Assembly: GCA_038203875.1 (NCBI GenBank)
Contig: JBBRDN010000248.1
Span: forward strand, 1 to 5,331
Length of the DNA stretch: 5,331 bases
Direction of reading: 5' to 3'
From: CANJSG01 sp038203875
GTDB lineage: Bacteria > Verrucomicrobiota > Verrucomicrobiia > Limisphaerales > CANJSG01
This document shows, one piece after another, positions 1 through 4,608 of this stretch; position 1 is the stretch's first letter; each line of letters opens with the position of its first letter. A program made the position numbers and the translations under genes. Under the pieces are notes generated by a model. It was not told the origin of the DNA, did no database searches, and saw only the letters and a program-made list of their open reading frames with translations.

Positions 1-90
1 CTGCGCAAAACTCGGCTGGTGCGTCATGGCCCAAGTCTAGGAAACCACGCTCCACTCGTCTGCTCCATAGCTCGAAGGCGGGCGGATTAA
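1..90. other. No gene recognised
   Basis: This short stretch before the channel fragment has stops in the frame of the fragment (TAA at 88-90) and no start codon with a ribosome-binding site leading into it. It may be the decayed 5' part of the channel gene or unrelated sequence. Confidence 0.4.
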
Positions 91-370
91 ATCAGCGCCT
101 CCCTAAAGCGCTCCACTTTCGAGGGAGCGGTATTCTACGCCGTCATTTTTGCATTCTTTGCCTGGCTCTTTGGCTGGCTGCTCCGACTGGCCGTTCAACA
201 CGCATTGGCGCACGAAAGCACAATCACCTTGACCGCATGGCGGTCAAATTTATCGCCAAGCTGGCGCGTTACGGAGTCTATGTCTTCGCCGTCATTTCCT
301 ACGCGCATTTCATTCCCGCGCTGTCGGGTTTCGGCACAGCGGGGTGGGCCAGTGACCGGACCGCACAAAC
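91..370 (+). pseudogene. MscS-family mechanosensitive channel fragment, frameshifted and truncated by an IS
   Basis: Two reading frames on the + strand together give an MscS-like membrane segment. The first frame runs from the stop at 88-90 to about 229 and reads STFEGAVFYAVIFAFFAWLF and onward, a hydrophobic helix. The second runs from 231 and reads DRMAVKFIAKLARYGVYVFA followed by VISYAHFIPALSGFGTA. In intact MscS-family channels these two segments are continuous: a transmembrane helix, a basic loop, a DRTAV-type motif, then the helix leading into the pore helix. Joining them here needs one extra base near 229-231. After about 343 the match weakens (AGWAS..AQT where families usually have GVAS..GLAAQ), suggesting further small deletions. 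Homology ends at about 370, where the IS terminus begins, and the cytoplasmic beta domain is nowhere in the window. No credible start codon is seen. The family call rests on remembered family sequence, not a search. Confidence 0.72.
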
Positions 371-392
371 TGCTCCAGGGGATAAGAGAGTC

Positions 393-1319
393 TCAGGCGC
401 TGGTTGATGGTTGTTGGTGTGTGTTGGTTTGTCCATCCCCGGTGGAGGGAGGGCGGAGCCCGACCGCAACCGGGGATGGAGGTTCTCTCTGGGCGAAGCG
501 TTCGGGGCTCAGGTAGCCCAGCCGGCTATGGGGCCGCCTTTGGTTGTATGCCCGGCGGTAGTCCTCGATGACCACGCGCGCCTCGGTGAGGGTGTGGAGC
601 TGCTCCCGGTTGAGGCACTCGTCGCGGAACCGTCCGTGGAAGCTTTCCTCGAACCCGTTCTGCCACGGGCTGCCCGGATCCATGTAGAGGGTCTTCACGC
701 CGTTGTCCTTCAGCCACCGCTGCACTTCCTTGGCTATGAACTCGGGGCCGTTGTCGTTCCGCAGATATTGGGGCGCCCCGTGTTCCCGGACGGCCCGGCC
801 CAGCCAGTCCAGCACGTCCCTGGACTTCAGCGCCCGGTCCGCCCGCAGCACGTGGCATTCGCGCGTGTGCTCGTCGAGGATCGTCAGCATCCGCAGGGCT
901 CCGCCCCGCACGGTCGCGTCGGCGATGAAGTCCCACGTCCACACATGGCACCGGTGCGCGGCCCGGGTTGGAAGCCCGGTGGAAACACCGCGCCGGACCT
1001 GCTTGCGCCTCGTGGGCGGCACTCTCAGGCCTTCGTTCCTCCGCCAGCGCTGCACCAGGCGCTTCCCGGCCTGCCAGCCCTCTTGCCGCAGCAGCGCCGC
1101 TATCCGGCTGTAGCCGTAGCGCGGATGCTGCTCCGACAACTCTTTCAGCCGCCGGTGCAGCGCCCCCTCCTGTTCGGATGGCGGGCGTCCCCGATACCGG
1201 TAGGTCGACCGCGCCAGCTTCAGGATGCGGCACGCCGCGCGGGCCGAGCACACCCCGGTGGACCCCAACCGCTGCGCCGCCTCCCGGCGCGCCGCCGGGC
1301 TCAGAGCTTTTTTTCGCAT
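393..1319 (-). CDS. IS3-family transposase OrfB (DDE integrase domain)
   Basis: A 308-aa catalytic subunit, IS407-like. Residues about 55-100 form the HTH_21 region (HPRYGYSRIAALLRQEGW). The rve integrase core follows, with the catalytic residues D130 (VWTWDFI), D189 (LRNDNGPEF) and E225 (NGFEESFHGR). Exactly 35 residues lie between the last two, as the family requires, so the active site looks intact. The C-terminal signature YNQRRPHSRLGYLSPERFA is at about 258-276, and a low-complexity tail (GDGQTNTHQQPSTSA) runs to within 22 bases of the IS end. The ATG at 1319 lies upstream of the slippery A run in the -1 frame and has GGAGG 4 bases before it, so independent translation is possible. The main active product is expected to be a 391-aa OrfAB fusion: 87 residues of OrfA, then OrfB from Ala5. 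The reading frame is open above 1319, but that stretch is antisense-like and not family sequence. Confidence 0.95.
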   Translation of the reverse strand: MRKKALSPAARREAAQRLGSTGVCSARAACRILKLARSTYRYRGRPPSEQEGALHRRLKELSEQHPRYGYSRIAALLRQEGWQAGKRLVQRWRRNEGLRVPPTRRKQVRRGVSTGLPTRAAHRCHVWTWDFIADATVRGGALRMLTILDEHTRECHVLRADRALKSRDVLDWLGRAVREHGAPQYLRNDNGPEFIAKEVQRWLKDNGVKTLYMDPGSPWQNGFEESFHGRFRDECLNREQLHTLTEARVVIEDYRRAYNQRRPHSRLGYLSPERFAQREPPSPVAVGLRPPSTGDGQTNTHQQPSTSA

Positions 1320-1328
1320 ACGGCCTCC
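1283..1328 (-). promoter_or_regulatory. Programmed -1 ribosomal frameshift signal joining orfA and orfB
   Basis: Three elements are visible on the minus strand. A Shine-Dalgarno-like GGAGG (1328-1324) lies 10 bases before the slippery heptamer A AAA AAG (1313-1307), which is in register with the orfA codons GAA AAA AAG. After a 7-base spacer (CTCTGAG) comes a perfect hairpin CCCGGCG-GCG-CGCCGGG (1299-1283). This is the layout known for dnaX and several IS3 elements: an upstream SD pause, tandem lysine-tRNA slippage, and a downstream stem. A -1 shift leads from ...CEKK into ALSPAARREA of OrfB. The SD could also serve orfB initiation at 1319. Frameshift efficiency cannot be judged from sequence. 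Confidence 0.87.
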
Positions 1329-1567
1329 AGGACCCGGTTCTTCAGCAGCGACTCCGCCAGCATCCTCTTCAGCTCGGTGGTCTCCCGCTCCAGCTCCTTC
1401 AGCCGCCTGGCCTCGTCCACCTCCATCAGCCCGAACTGCTTCCGCCACCGGTGATACGTCGCTTCCGAGATGTTCTTCTCCTTGCAGACTTCCCGGATCG
1501 ACCTCCCTACGTCCACGTCCCGCAAGATCCGGATCTTCTCCTCCGTCCTGTATCTCTTCCCTTTCAT
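1301..1567 (-). CDS. IS3-family transposase OrfA (HTH protein)
   Basis: An 88-aa protein starting MKGKRYRTEEKIRILRDVDV. It is the DNA-binding subunit of IS3-type transposase, with an HTH_8/transposase_8 helix-turn-helix at about residues 6-45 (SIREVCKEKNISEATYHRWR is the recognition region). A leucine-heptad coiled coil follows at about 50-82 (LKELERETTELKRMLAESLL) for multimerisation. The ATG at 1567 is preferred because GAAAGG lies 8 bases upstream. An in-frame GTG at 1603 would add 12 residues without family similarity. The gene ends GAA AAA AAG CTC TGA, so the last sense codons form the slippery site used to make the OrfAB fusion. It overlaps orfB by 19 bases. The upstream toxin gene ends 61 bases before this start on the same strand, so read-through from the toxin-antitoxin promoter is possible. 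Confidence 0.92.
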   Translation of the reverse strand: MKGKRYRTEEKIRILRDVDVGRSIREVCKEKNISEATYHRWRKQFGLMEVDEARRLKELERETTELKRMLAESLLKNRVLEAVCEKKL

Positions 1568-1588
1568 CGTCTGTGCCTTTCTTCGGCC

Positions 1589-1617
1589 CAGACTCTCATC
1601 CACTATGGCTCAGTCTG
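1589..1617. repeat. Inverted repeat spanning the IS end next to the toxin gene
   Basis: CAGACT (1589-1594) and AGTCTG (1612-1617) are perfect inverted copies separated by 17 bases, straddling the predicted IS terminus at 1612. The outer copy extends the terminal similarity between the two IS ends. It may belong to the IS, which would move the boundary to about 1617, or be a chance flank. It makes the exact end uncertain. Confidence 0.4.
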
Positions 1618-1628
1618 GCGAGGTCAGG

Positions 1629-2396
1629 TCACGGGTGCTCGGGGCGCCGCCTGCTGATTTTGTCCAAGACGGCCCGTTTGAACCAGGCCGGCATCCTATC
1701 GCTCCTCAGCACCAACTCCCGACCGTCGGTTACTTCGGCCAGCCATGTGTGCCGTCGGTCGGCGCTGTCGGTCGAATTGTCGAAAATGTAGGCGCGGTTC
1801 GTGTGGCGTATCGCGGGCAAAAGTTGATCAAGCGAATCGTGATAGCGTTTCACGATCTTGTCCTCCGGGACCGGGTGGCCGCCCAGCTCCACGCGGTTGC
1901 GGACACGCGAGATGTTGATCTGTGGATCATCCGTCGCCACGAAATAGAGGTATGTCCGGTAACCCGACCTCTGCACCGTTTCCAGCAAATCCACCTTCGA
2001 CCGATGCGACATGACCGTTTCGAATGTGAACGTGACCCGCTCTTCGAGGAGTTTGCGGATCAGAAATTCCACGATGACGGCCGCAAGATAGGAATTCACG
2101 AGGGTTCCCCCGAAATCGAGACGGCCCTGCAAGAATCTCAGCTTGAGCGCCTCGTCTCCCAAGCCCTTCTCTCGAAGCCGGGGTGAAGTGGCGAAAAAGG
2201 GCAGGATTTCCTCCGGACTCGTTTGGACCCCGTAAGACGGCAGATAAAGCCAGCCGTCACGTTTCACCGCCTGCTCGATTTCGTCCGCGTTCAGATACAC
2301 CCCCAGGAGTTCCGGGCGCAGAGAGGATTTCAGGACGCTTTTGCCGGAGCCGTTCGGCCCGGCGAACATCCGCATCCTTGGTGTGGGGGAGTTCAC
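1629..2396 (-). CDS. Zeta-toxin-like P-loop kinase (COG4185-type predicted ATPase)
   Basis: A 255-aa protein with Walker A GPNGSGKS at residues 13-20 directly after a short first beta strand. NADEI at 36-40 (a zeta-family substrate-side motif), FTFETVMS at 123-130, the basic lid region RVRNRVELGGHPVPEDKI at 164-181, and YIFDNS at 203-208 follow in the order found in COG4185/zeta-toxin family proteins. Characterised zeta toxins phosphorylate UDP-N-acetylglucosamine and so block cell-wall synthesis. Whether this branch has the same substrate is not known from sequence. The GTG start at 2396 overlaps the stop of the upstream small gene as GTGA, which argues for translational coupling. No SD precedes the GTG. 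In-frame ATGs at residues 8 and 10 are alternatives, the latter with AAGG 6 bases upstream. The gene appears full length, ending 17 bases before the IS. Confidence 0.9.
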   Translation of the reverse strand: MNSPTPRMRMFAGPNGSGKSVLKSSLRPELLGVYLNADEIEQAVKRDGWLYLPSYGVQTSPEEILPFFATSPRLREKGLGDEALKLRFLQGRLDFGGTLVNSYLAAVIVEFLIRKLLEERVTFTFETVMSHRSKVDLLETVQRSGYRTYLYFVATDDPQINISRVRNRVELGGHPVPEDKIVKRYHDSLDQLLPAIRHTNRAYIFDNSTDSADRRHTWLAEVTDGRELVLRSDRMPAWFKRAVLDKISRRRPEHP

Positions 2397-2620
2397 CGGA
2401 TCGTGTAGACGCTACCGGATACCACCGGAAACGGGGGCTCGATCCGCTTTACAAATTCCCGGCTTCCATCCTGGGATACCTTGTAGATGGCCGCGCCTTC
2501 CGATTGCAGCACGCTTTGTCCGGAGGCCAGAACCCGCTTGCGGGCATCAGCAAATGCTTGGCCTGAAACTGGTGGAAACTGGTCTTCAAGCTTCTGGATC
2601 TCGATTTCTGGGTCCGGCAT
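2393..2620 (-). CDS. Small protein upstream of zeta-like toxin, putative antitoxin
   Basis: A 75-aa protein, MPDPEIEIQKLEDQFPPVSG at the N-terminus, acidic at first. It is followed by a likely helix (QAFADARKRVLASGQSVL, 21-38) and a short beta-rich C-terminus (AAIYKVSQDGSREFVKRIEP, 43-62, then VSGSVYTIR). It lacks a recognisable DNA-binding fold and does not look like the helical epsilon antitoxin. The antitoxin role is inferred from its position: first in a two-gene operon, overlapping a zeta-like kinase by 4 bases, with its own promoter. Small proteins of this general shape next to COG4185 genes are familiar to me, but I cannot name a Pfam family with certainty. The ATG at 2620 has GAAAG 8 bases upstream. 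Confidence 0.78.
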   Translation of the reverse strand: MPDPEIEIQKLEDQFPPVSGQAFADARKRVLASGQSVLQSEGAAIYKVSQDGSREFVKRIEPPFPVVSGSVYTIR

Positions 2621-2639
2621 ATCTTAAACTTTCGACTGG

Positions 2640-2668
2640 ATTCTAGGCGGTTACGCCAACCGTATCAA
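2640..2668 (-). promoter_or_regulatory. Sigma70-type promoter of the toxin-antitoxin operon
   Basis: Reading on the minus strand, TTGATA (2668-2663, 5 of 6 to consensus) is separated by exactly 17 bases from TAGAAT (2645-2640, 5 of 6). The expected transcription start is near 2633, leaving a leader of about 13 bases that begins at the GAAAG ribosome-binding sequence before the ATG at 2620. Position, spacing and match are all good for a housekeeping promoter. Activity is inferred. Confidence 0.65.
2648..2662. promoter_or_regulatory. Perfect inverted repeat in promoter spacer, candidate operator
   Basis: CGGTT-ACGCC-AACCG is a 15-base inverted repeat with 5-base arms that fills almost the whole gap between the -35 and -10 boxes of the toxin-antitoxin promoter. 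A protein bound here would exclude RNA polymerase, which is how many toxin-antitoxin operons repress themselves. The binder is unknown, because neither product shows an obvious DNA-binding domain. Confidence 0.42.
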
Positions 2669-2952
2669 TCGTGTCCTTCCGTGTCGGTTTGCGGGTGAGA
2701 GGCAGCCACCTTTGAAGTGGGGGATTCATCCCGTGGGTTCCGGTTGTGGGAACGGCATGGGGGCGATGAACCGATTCAAAGCGAACGAACGAACCACGAT
2801 AGACGCGCAGGACGGGCGGGGGTGGTCCAAATGGCGGATCGTCCTCGAGCTGGGCAGGGCCACGGTTGAGCGGCTAGAGCAGGGACCCCGTGCACCGGGT
2901 GGCCCAATGGCGACGGGGCGGATGCTGCCACCGTGAATATCCGAGCCGCTCC

Positions 2953-2973
2953 TTGTGACACCAGTTGTGACAC
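2953..2973. repeat. Direct repeat TTGTGACAC, 12-base period
   Basis: TTGTGACAC occurs at 2953-2961 and again at 2965-2973, separated by CAG, so the copies lie 12 bases apart and on nearly the same face of the helix. It is followed immediately by an inverted repeat. Such paired short sites can be regulator or recombinase arm sites, but no partner gene is visible and chance is possible. Confidence 0.45.
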
Positions 2974-2999
2974 TGAGCCTTCTTAATTCAAATGCTCAG
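2973..2999. repeat. Inverted repeat CTGAGC / GCTCAG
   Basis: Perfect 6-base arms at 2973-2978 and 2994-2999 are separated by a 15-base AT-rich loop (CTTCTTAATTCAAAT). On the + strand it is followed by AAAAAC rather than a T run, so it does not look like an intrinsic terminator in either direction. It adjoins the TTGTGACAC repeats. Confidence 0.4.
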
Positions 3000-3090
3000 A
3001 AAAACCGTGAAAACGTGGGAATCACCAATGAAGACAGGCCTGATAGTGTGCGACCTGAAATGCATAGAAGCACCCTGAAACCGGCCATCC

Positions 3091-3133
3091 CTGAATTTTA
3101 AGTCCTCTGCGTCTGCCATTTCGCCACACCGGC
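3091..3133 (-). pseudogene. 5' half of a tRNA-Leu(UAA)-like gene, 3' half missing
   Basis: On the minus strand from 3133 the sequence reads as the acceptor 5' strand GCCGGTG, then T8. The D arm follows with stem GCG/CGC and a GG-containing loop, then the anticodon stem GAGGA and the 7-base loop CTTAAAA with anticodon TAA at 3100-3098. This is the standard start of a bacterial tRNA-Leu. The 3' anticodon strand should read TCCTC but is TTCAG, so pairing fails after three positions. No variable arm, T arm (GGTTCGA) or closing CACCGGC is found downstream. The break just past the anticodon loop fits a recombination or deletion point. Translation of the same bases gives the AGVAKWQTQRT and GEMADAEDLK strings that typically betray a tRNA inside a spurious ORF. 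Confidence 0.66.
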
Positions 3134-3251
3134 GCTTCGACCCGTCAACCGGTTGTGCTTGTCTGGGCGTCCGGTGGGAGCTTTGCCAACACAGATTGTG
3201 GCATTTGGGAGCGAGCGACAAGAGACCTTTGACGAAGGGCTGTCCCTGCAC

Positions 3252-3274
3252 ATCTGTCTCTTTGAGATGCAGAT
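3252..3274. repeat. Bulged 9-bp hairpin in the gene-poor interval
   Basis: ATCTG (3252-3256) pairs with CAGAT (3270-3274) and TCTC (3257-3260) with GAGA (3264-3267), with a TTT loop and a 2-base TG bulge. No T run follows directly on either strand and no gene ends nearby, so its role is unknown. Confidence 0.35.
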
Positions 3275-3303
3275 TCTGTTGCAGGATTTTTCTACGAACC
3301 GCA

Positions 3304-3316
3304 GATGAAGTTCATC
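3304..3316. repeat. 13-base near-perfect palindrome GATGAA-G-TTCATC
   Basis: Perfect 6-base arms surround a single central base. This is too tight to form a hairpin but is typical in shape for a dimeric protein binding site. It lies in the spacer between the ThuA gene and the tRNA relic, with no promoter recognised around it. Confidence 0.35.
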
Positions 3317-3457
3317 GCTCAGCCTTGCCCTGATCCTATACGGTCCTTGGTTGCGGAAGCGTCCTCTCGGCTGCGGACGACCTGTTGTGCCGCTCCAGCG
3401 GTGGGCAGCGCGGACTCGCACTGTATCACCTTCATCAGTCCGGGGCCGGGTCATCCT

Positions 3458-3477
3458 GCGCCTTCGGCGCTTATTTT
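3458..3477 (+). terminator. Short GC hairpin followed by TTATTTT, weak + strand terminator
   Basis: GCGCC-TTC-GGCGC (3458-3470) is followed on the + strand by TTATTTT, which resembles a short intrinsic terminator. The ThuA gene, however, is on the minus strand and its TAA stop occupies 3473-3471, so for that transcript the hairpin comes directly after the stop without a U run. It could protect the ThuA mRNA 3' end, or stop + strand transcription entering antisense to the gene. The stem of only 5 bp keeps confidence low. Confidence 0.35.
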
Positions 3478-4457
3478 GGGAGGTGCTCCGAGACTTTCAC
3501 GCCCTTCTTGAACGTATTAAATCCGAACATCGACGGTTGGAAGTCCTCCATCCAGGCCACGTCCGCCTTCTTGGGAACGGTCTGGCCGGTCATCTGGTAG
3601 GCCGCATTGACGAACAATCGACGGAGGTCTTCGCTCTGTAGATCTATGGCGGCGCCGATGGAGGTGCTGAGGATCTTGGCCGTCTTGCCGGACGGGGCCT
3701 TGTAGTCGCGGAGCCAGACCAGCGGCATGACGGCCTTGTTCAGGTTGGGCAGGTCATCCGCCTTCATGCCCTTGAGCACCAAACCGTGCATGAGGACGGT
3801 GGCGTCGGCCGGGAAATCGGAGTTCACGCCGTAAACATCGCTTGGGCCCCAGACGTCCACTACGGAATTGAGGATCGGATGTTTGGCGTTCTTGCCTTCG
3901 ATCAGGCCGCGGGTGGCTTCCTTGGCGTGGTTCCCGTAGTGGGACGTCCAGGAATGGCCGACCGTCATGCCGCCGAAGCCGCCGCCCTTGGCATTGTGGG
4001 AGTAAACGGCGTAGGGGCTTTGCTTGTTCTTGGTGTAGTTGAAGGAATGGGTGGCCGTCCGGACAACGATCATGGGTTTGCCGGCGTCGAGGTAGTCGAC
4101 GAAGTGCTTCATGTCGGCGTCGGGCAGTTCACGGAAGCGGAACTGGTTGATCACGAGATCGGCCGAATCGAGCAGGTGCATTCCGGGCACGTTGGTCGAG
4201 TTGTTCGGGTTGATCGTGCCGTCGGGATCTTGGGAGAAGAGGACCGTGACCTTGAAGCCGTGCCGCTGGCTGAGCATCTTGCCAAGCTGGGGTCCGGATT
4301 CTTCCGAGCGGTATTCCTCGTCGCCGGAAAGGAACACGACGTGTTTGCCGTTGGCGGTGCCGGCCTTGGGTTCGTAGGTGACCCACTGGGTGGCGGCCGA
4401 GGCGGCGGTGGCGAATCCGGCGAGCAGCGCGCCGAGGAAGGTCAGACGTGATTTCAT
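3471..4457 (-). CDS. Secreted ThuA-domain protein (trehalose-utilisation-like)
   Basis: A 328-aa protein. Residues 1-21 (MKSRLTFLGALLAGFATAAS then A) form a Sec signal peptide with a cleavage site near ASA/AT, so the protein is exported. The ThuA-like domain, a class I glutamine-amidotransferase-like fold, covers about 38-290. It includes VVFLSGDEEYRSEES (40-54), a strand plus LVINQFRFRELPD (101-113), PMIVVRTATHSFN (128-140) and GHSWTSHYGNH (167-177). The catalytic cysteine of true amidotransferases is absent, as usual for ThuA proteins. Secreted ThuA proteins are frequent in Planctomycetes and Verrucomicrobia beside sugar-processing genes, but the substrate is not known here and no sugar genes are visible. 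The ATG at 4457 is chosen because it begins the signal peptide. GGAGG lies 14 bases upstream, a little far. The frame stays open to 4658 but that extension has no family similarity. The gene is divergent from the VOC gene. Confidence 0.93.
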   Translation of the reverse strand: MKSRLTFLGALLAGFATAASAATQWVTYEPKAGTANGKHVVFLSGDEEYRSEESGPQLGKMLSQRHGFKVTVLFSQDPDGTINPNNSTNVPGMHLLDSADLVINQFRFRELPDADMKHFVDYLDAGKPMIVVRTATHSFNYTKNKQSPYAVYSHNAKGGGFGGMTVGHSWTSHYGNHAKEATRGLIEGKNAKHPILNSVVDVWGPSDVYGVNSDFPADATVLMHGLVLKGMKADDLPNLNKAVMPLVWLRDYKAPSGKTAKILSTSIGAAIDLQSEDLRRLFVNAAYQMTGQTVPKKADVAWMEDFQPSMFGFNTFKKGVKVSEHLPK

Positions 4458-4608
4458 GGTGGTAGTGATGACCTCCCAGATCCCCGGGAAATTCAACCGC
4501 GCTTTGCGGGCGCCGGTTCCGGGAGGCGGATAGGAGGTGGGTCTGGGCGTGAAGCTACGGGTCGCACGCGGCGCTTGCCAAGACCGGCGTCGTCGGGATG
4601 CTCCATTC
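4458..4608. promoter_or_regulatory. Divergent intergenic region between ThuA and VOC genes
   Basis: About 150 bases that must contain promoters for both directions if neither gene belongs to a longer transcript. I see no strong -35/-10 pair on either strand. The best minus-strand candidate is TTGGCA followed 18 bases later by TAGCTT, which is weak. A CCCGGG palindrome lies near 4485, and a purine-rich stretch with GGAGG blocks precedes the VOC side. Confidence 0.3.

Larger units (their letters stand above)
371..1612 (-). mobile_element. IS3-family insertion sequence (IS407-like), about 1.24 kb
   Basis: The element contains overlapping orfA and orfB in the usual IS3 arrangement, read on the minus strand. 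Candidate ends both begin with TG: TGCTCCAGGGGATAAGAGAG at the low end (+ strand) and TGAGCCATAGTGGATGAGAG at the high end (minus strand). Aligned without gaps, 15 of the first 23 bases match, including an identical GAGAGTCT block at positions 16-23. The similarity extends a few bases outward (ACTG in both), so the true boundary could lie up to about 5 bases outside. No 3-5 bp target duplication flanks either choice. The length is normal for IS3 elements. The IS interrupts an MscS-like gene on one side and sits 17 bases past the stop of a zeta-like toxin gene on the other. Confidence 0.82.
2669..3470. other. Gene-poor interval of about 800 bases
   Basis: No reading frame here shows a recognisable family, a good ribosome-binding site or a credible start. 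Short frames at 2712-2936 (+), 2776-2973 (-), 2988-3251 (-) and 3098-3454 (-) are open mainly because the sequence is GC-rich, and the last two read through the tRNA-like relic. What can be seen is the tRNA-Leu 5' half (3091-3133), a 9-base direct repeat pair (2953-2973), a 6-bp inverted repeat (2973-2999), a bulged hairpin (3252-3274) and a 13-base palindrome (3304-3316). The region may be remnant island DNA or chromosomal spacer. Confidence 0.6.

Noticed and set aside
411..1454. Long + strand open frame opposite orfB
   Set aside because: It is antisense to a transposase with an intact DDE triad, and its translation shows only GC-rich low complexity.
366..1617. Target-site duplication around the IS
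   Set aside because: The flanks CAAAC and GTCTG do not match as direct repeats; their resemblance is inverted and belongs to the terminal repeats.
2788..2801. GAAC tandem triplication near 2790
   Set aside because: Three 4-base units are easily explained by chance and have no linked feature.
2712..2936. 74-aa + strand frame as a small gene
   Set aside because: No recognisable domain, no SD, and a proline/glycine-rich end typical of random GC-rich sequence; a lineage-specific gene cannot be excluded.
2660..3133. Group I intron in the tRNA-Leu(UAA) explaining the missing 3' half
   Set aside because: tRNA-Leu(UAA) is a known intron host, but no 3' exon with a T arm and CACCGGC end, and no intron core motif, was found downstream within the window.
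3134..3155. A second tRNA T arm just upstream of the tRNA relic
   Set aside because: GGGTCGAAGC on the minus strand resembles a T loop, but stem pairing and spacing do not fit.
2988..3251. 87-aa minus-strand frame
   Set aside because: It contains GEMADAEDLK, another frame of the tRNA relic, and has no ribosome-binding site.
3098..3454. 118-aa minus-strand frame
   Set aside because: Its C-terminus AGVAKWQTQRT is the translation of the tRNA-Leu 5' half, and the rest has no family features.
3786..4451. 221-aa + strand frame
   Set aside because: It is the antisense shadow of the ThuA gene, whose signal peptide and domain are clear.
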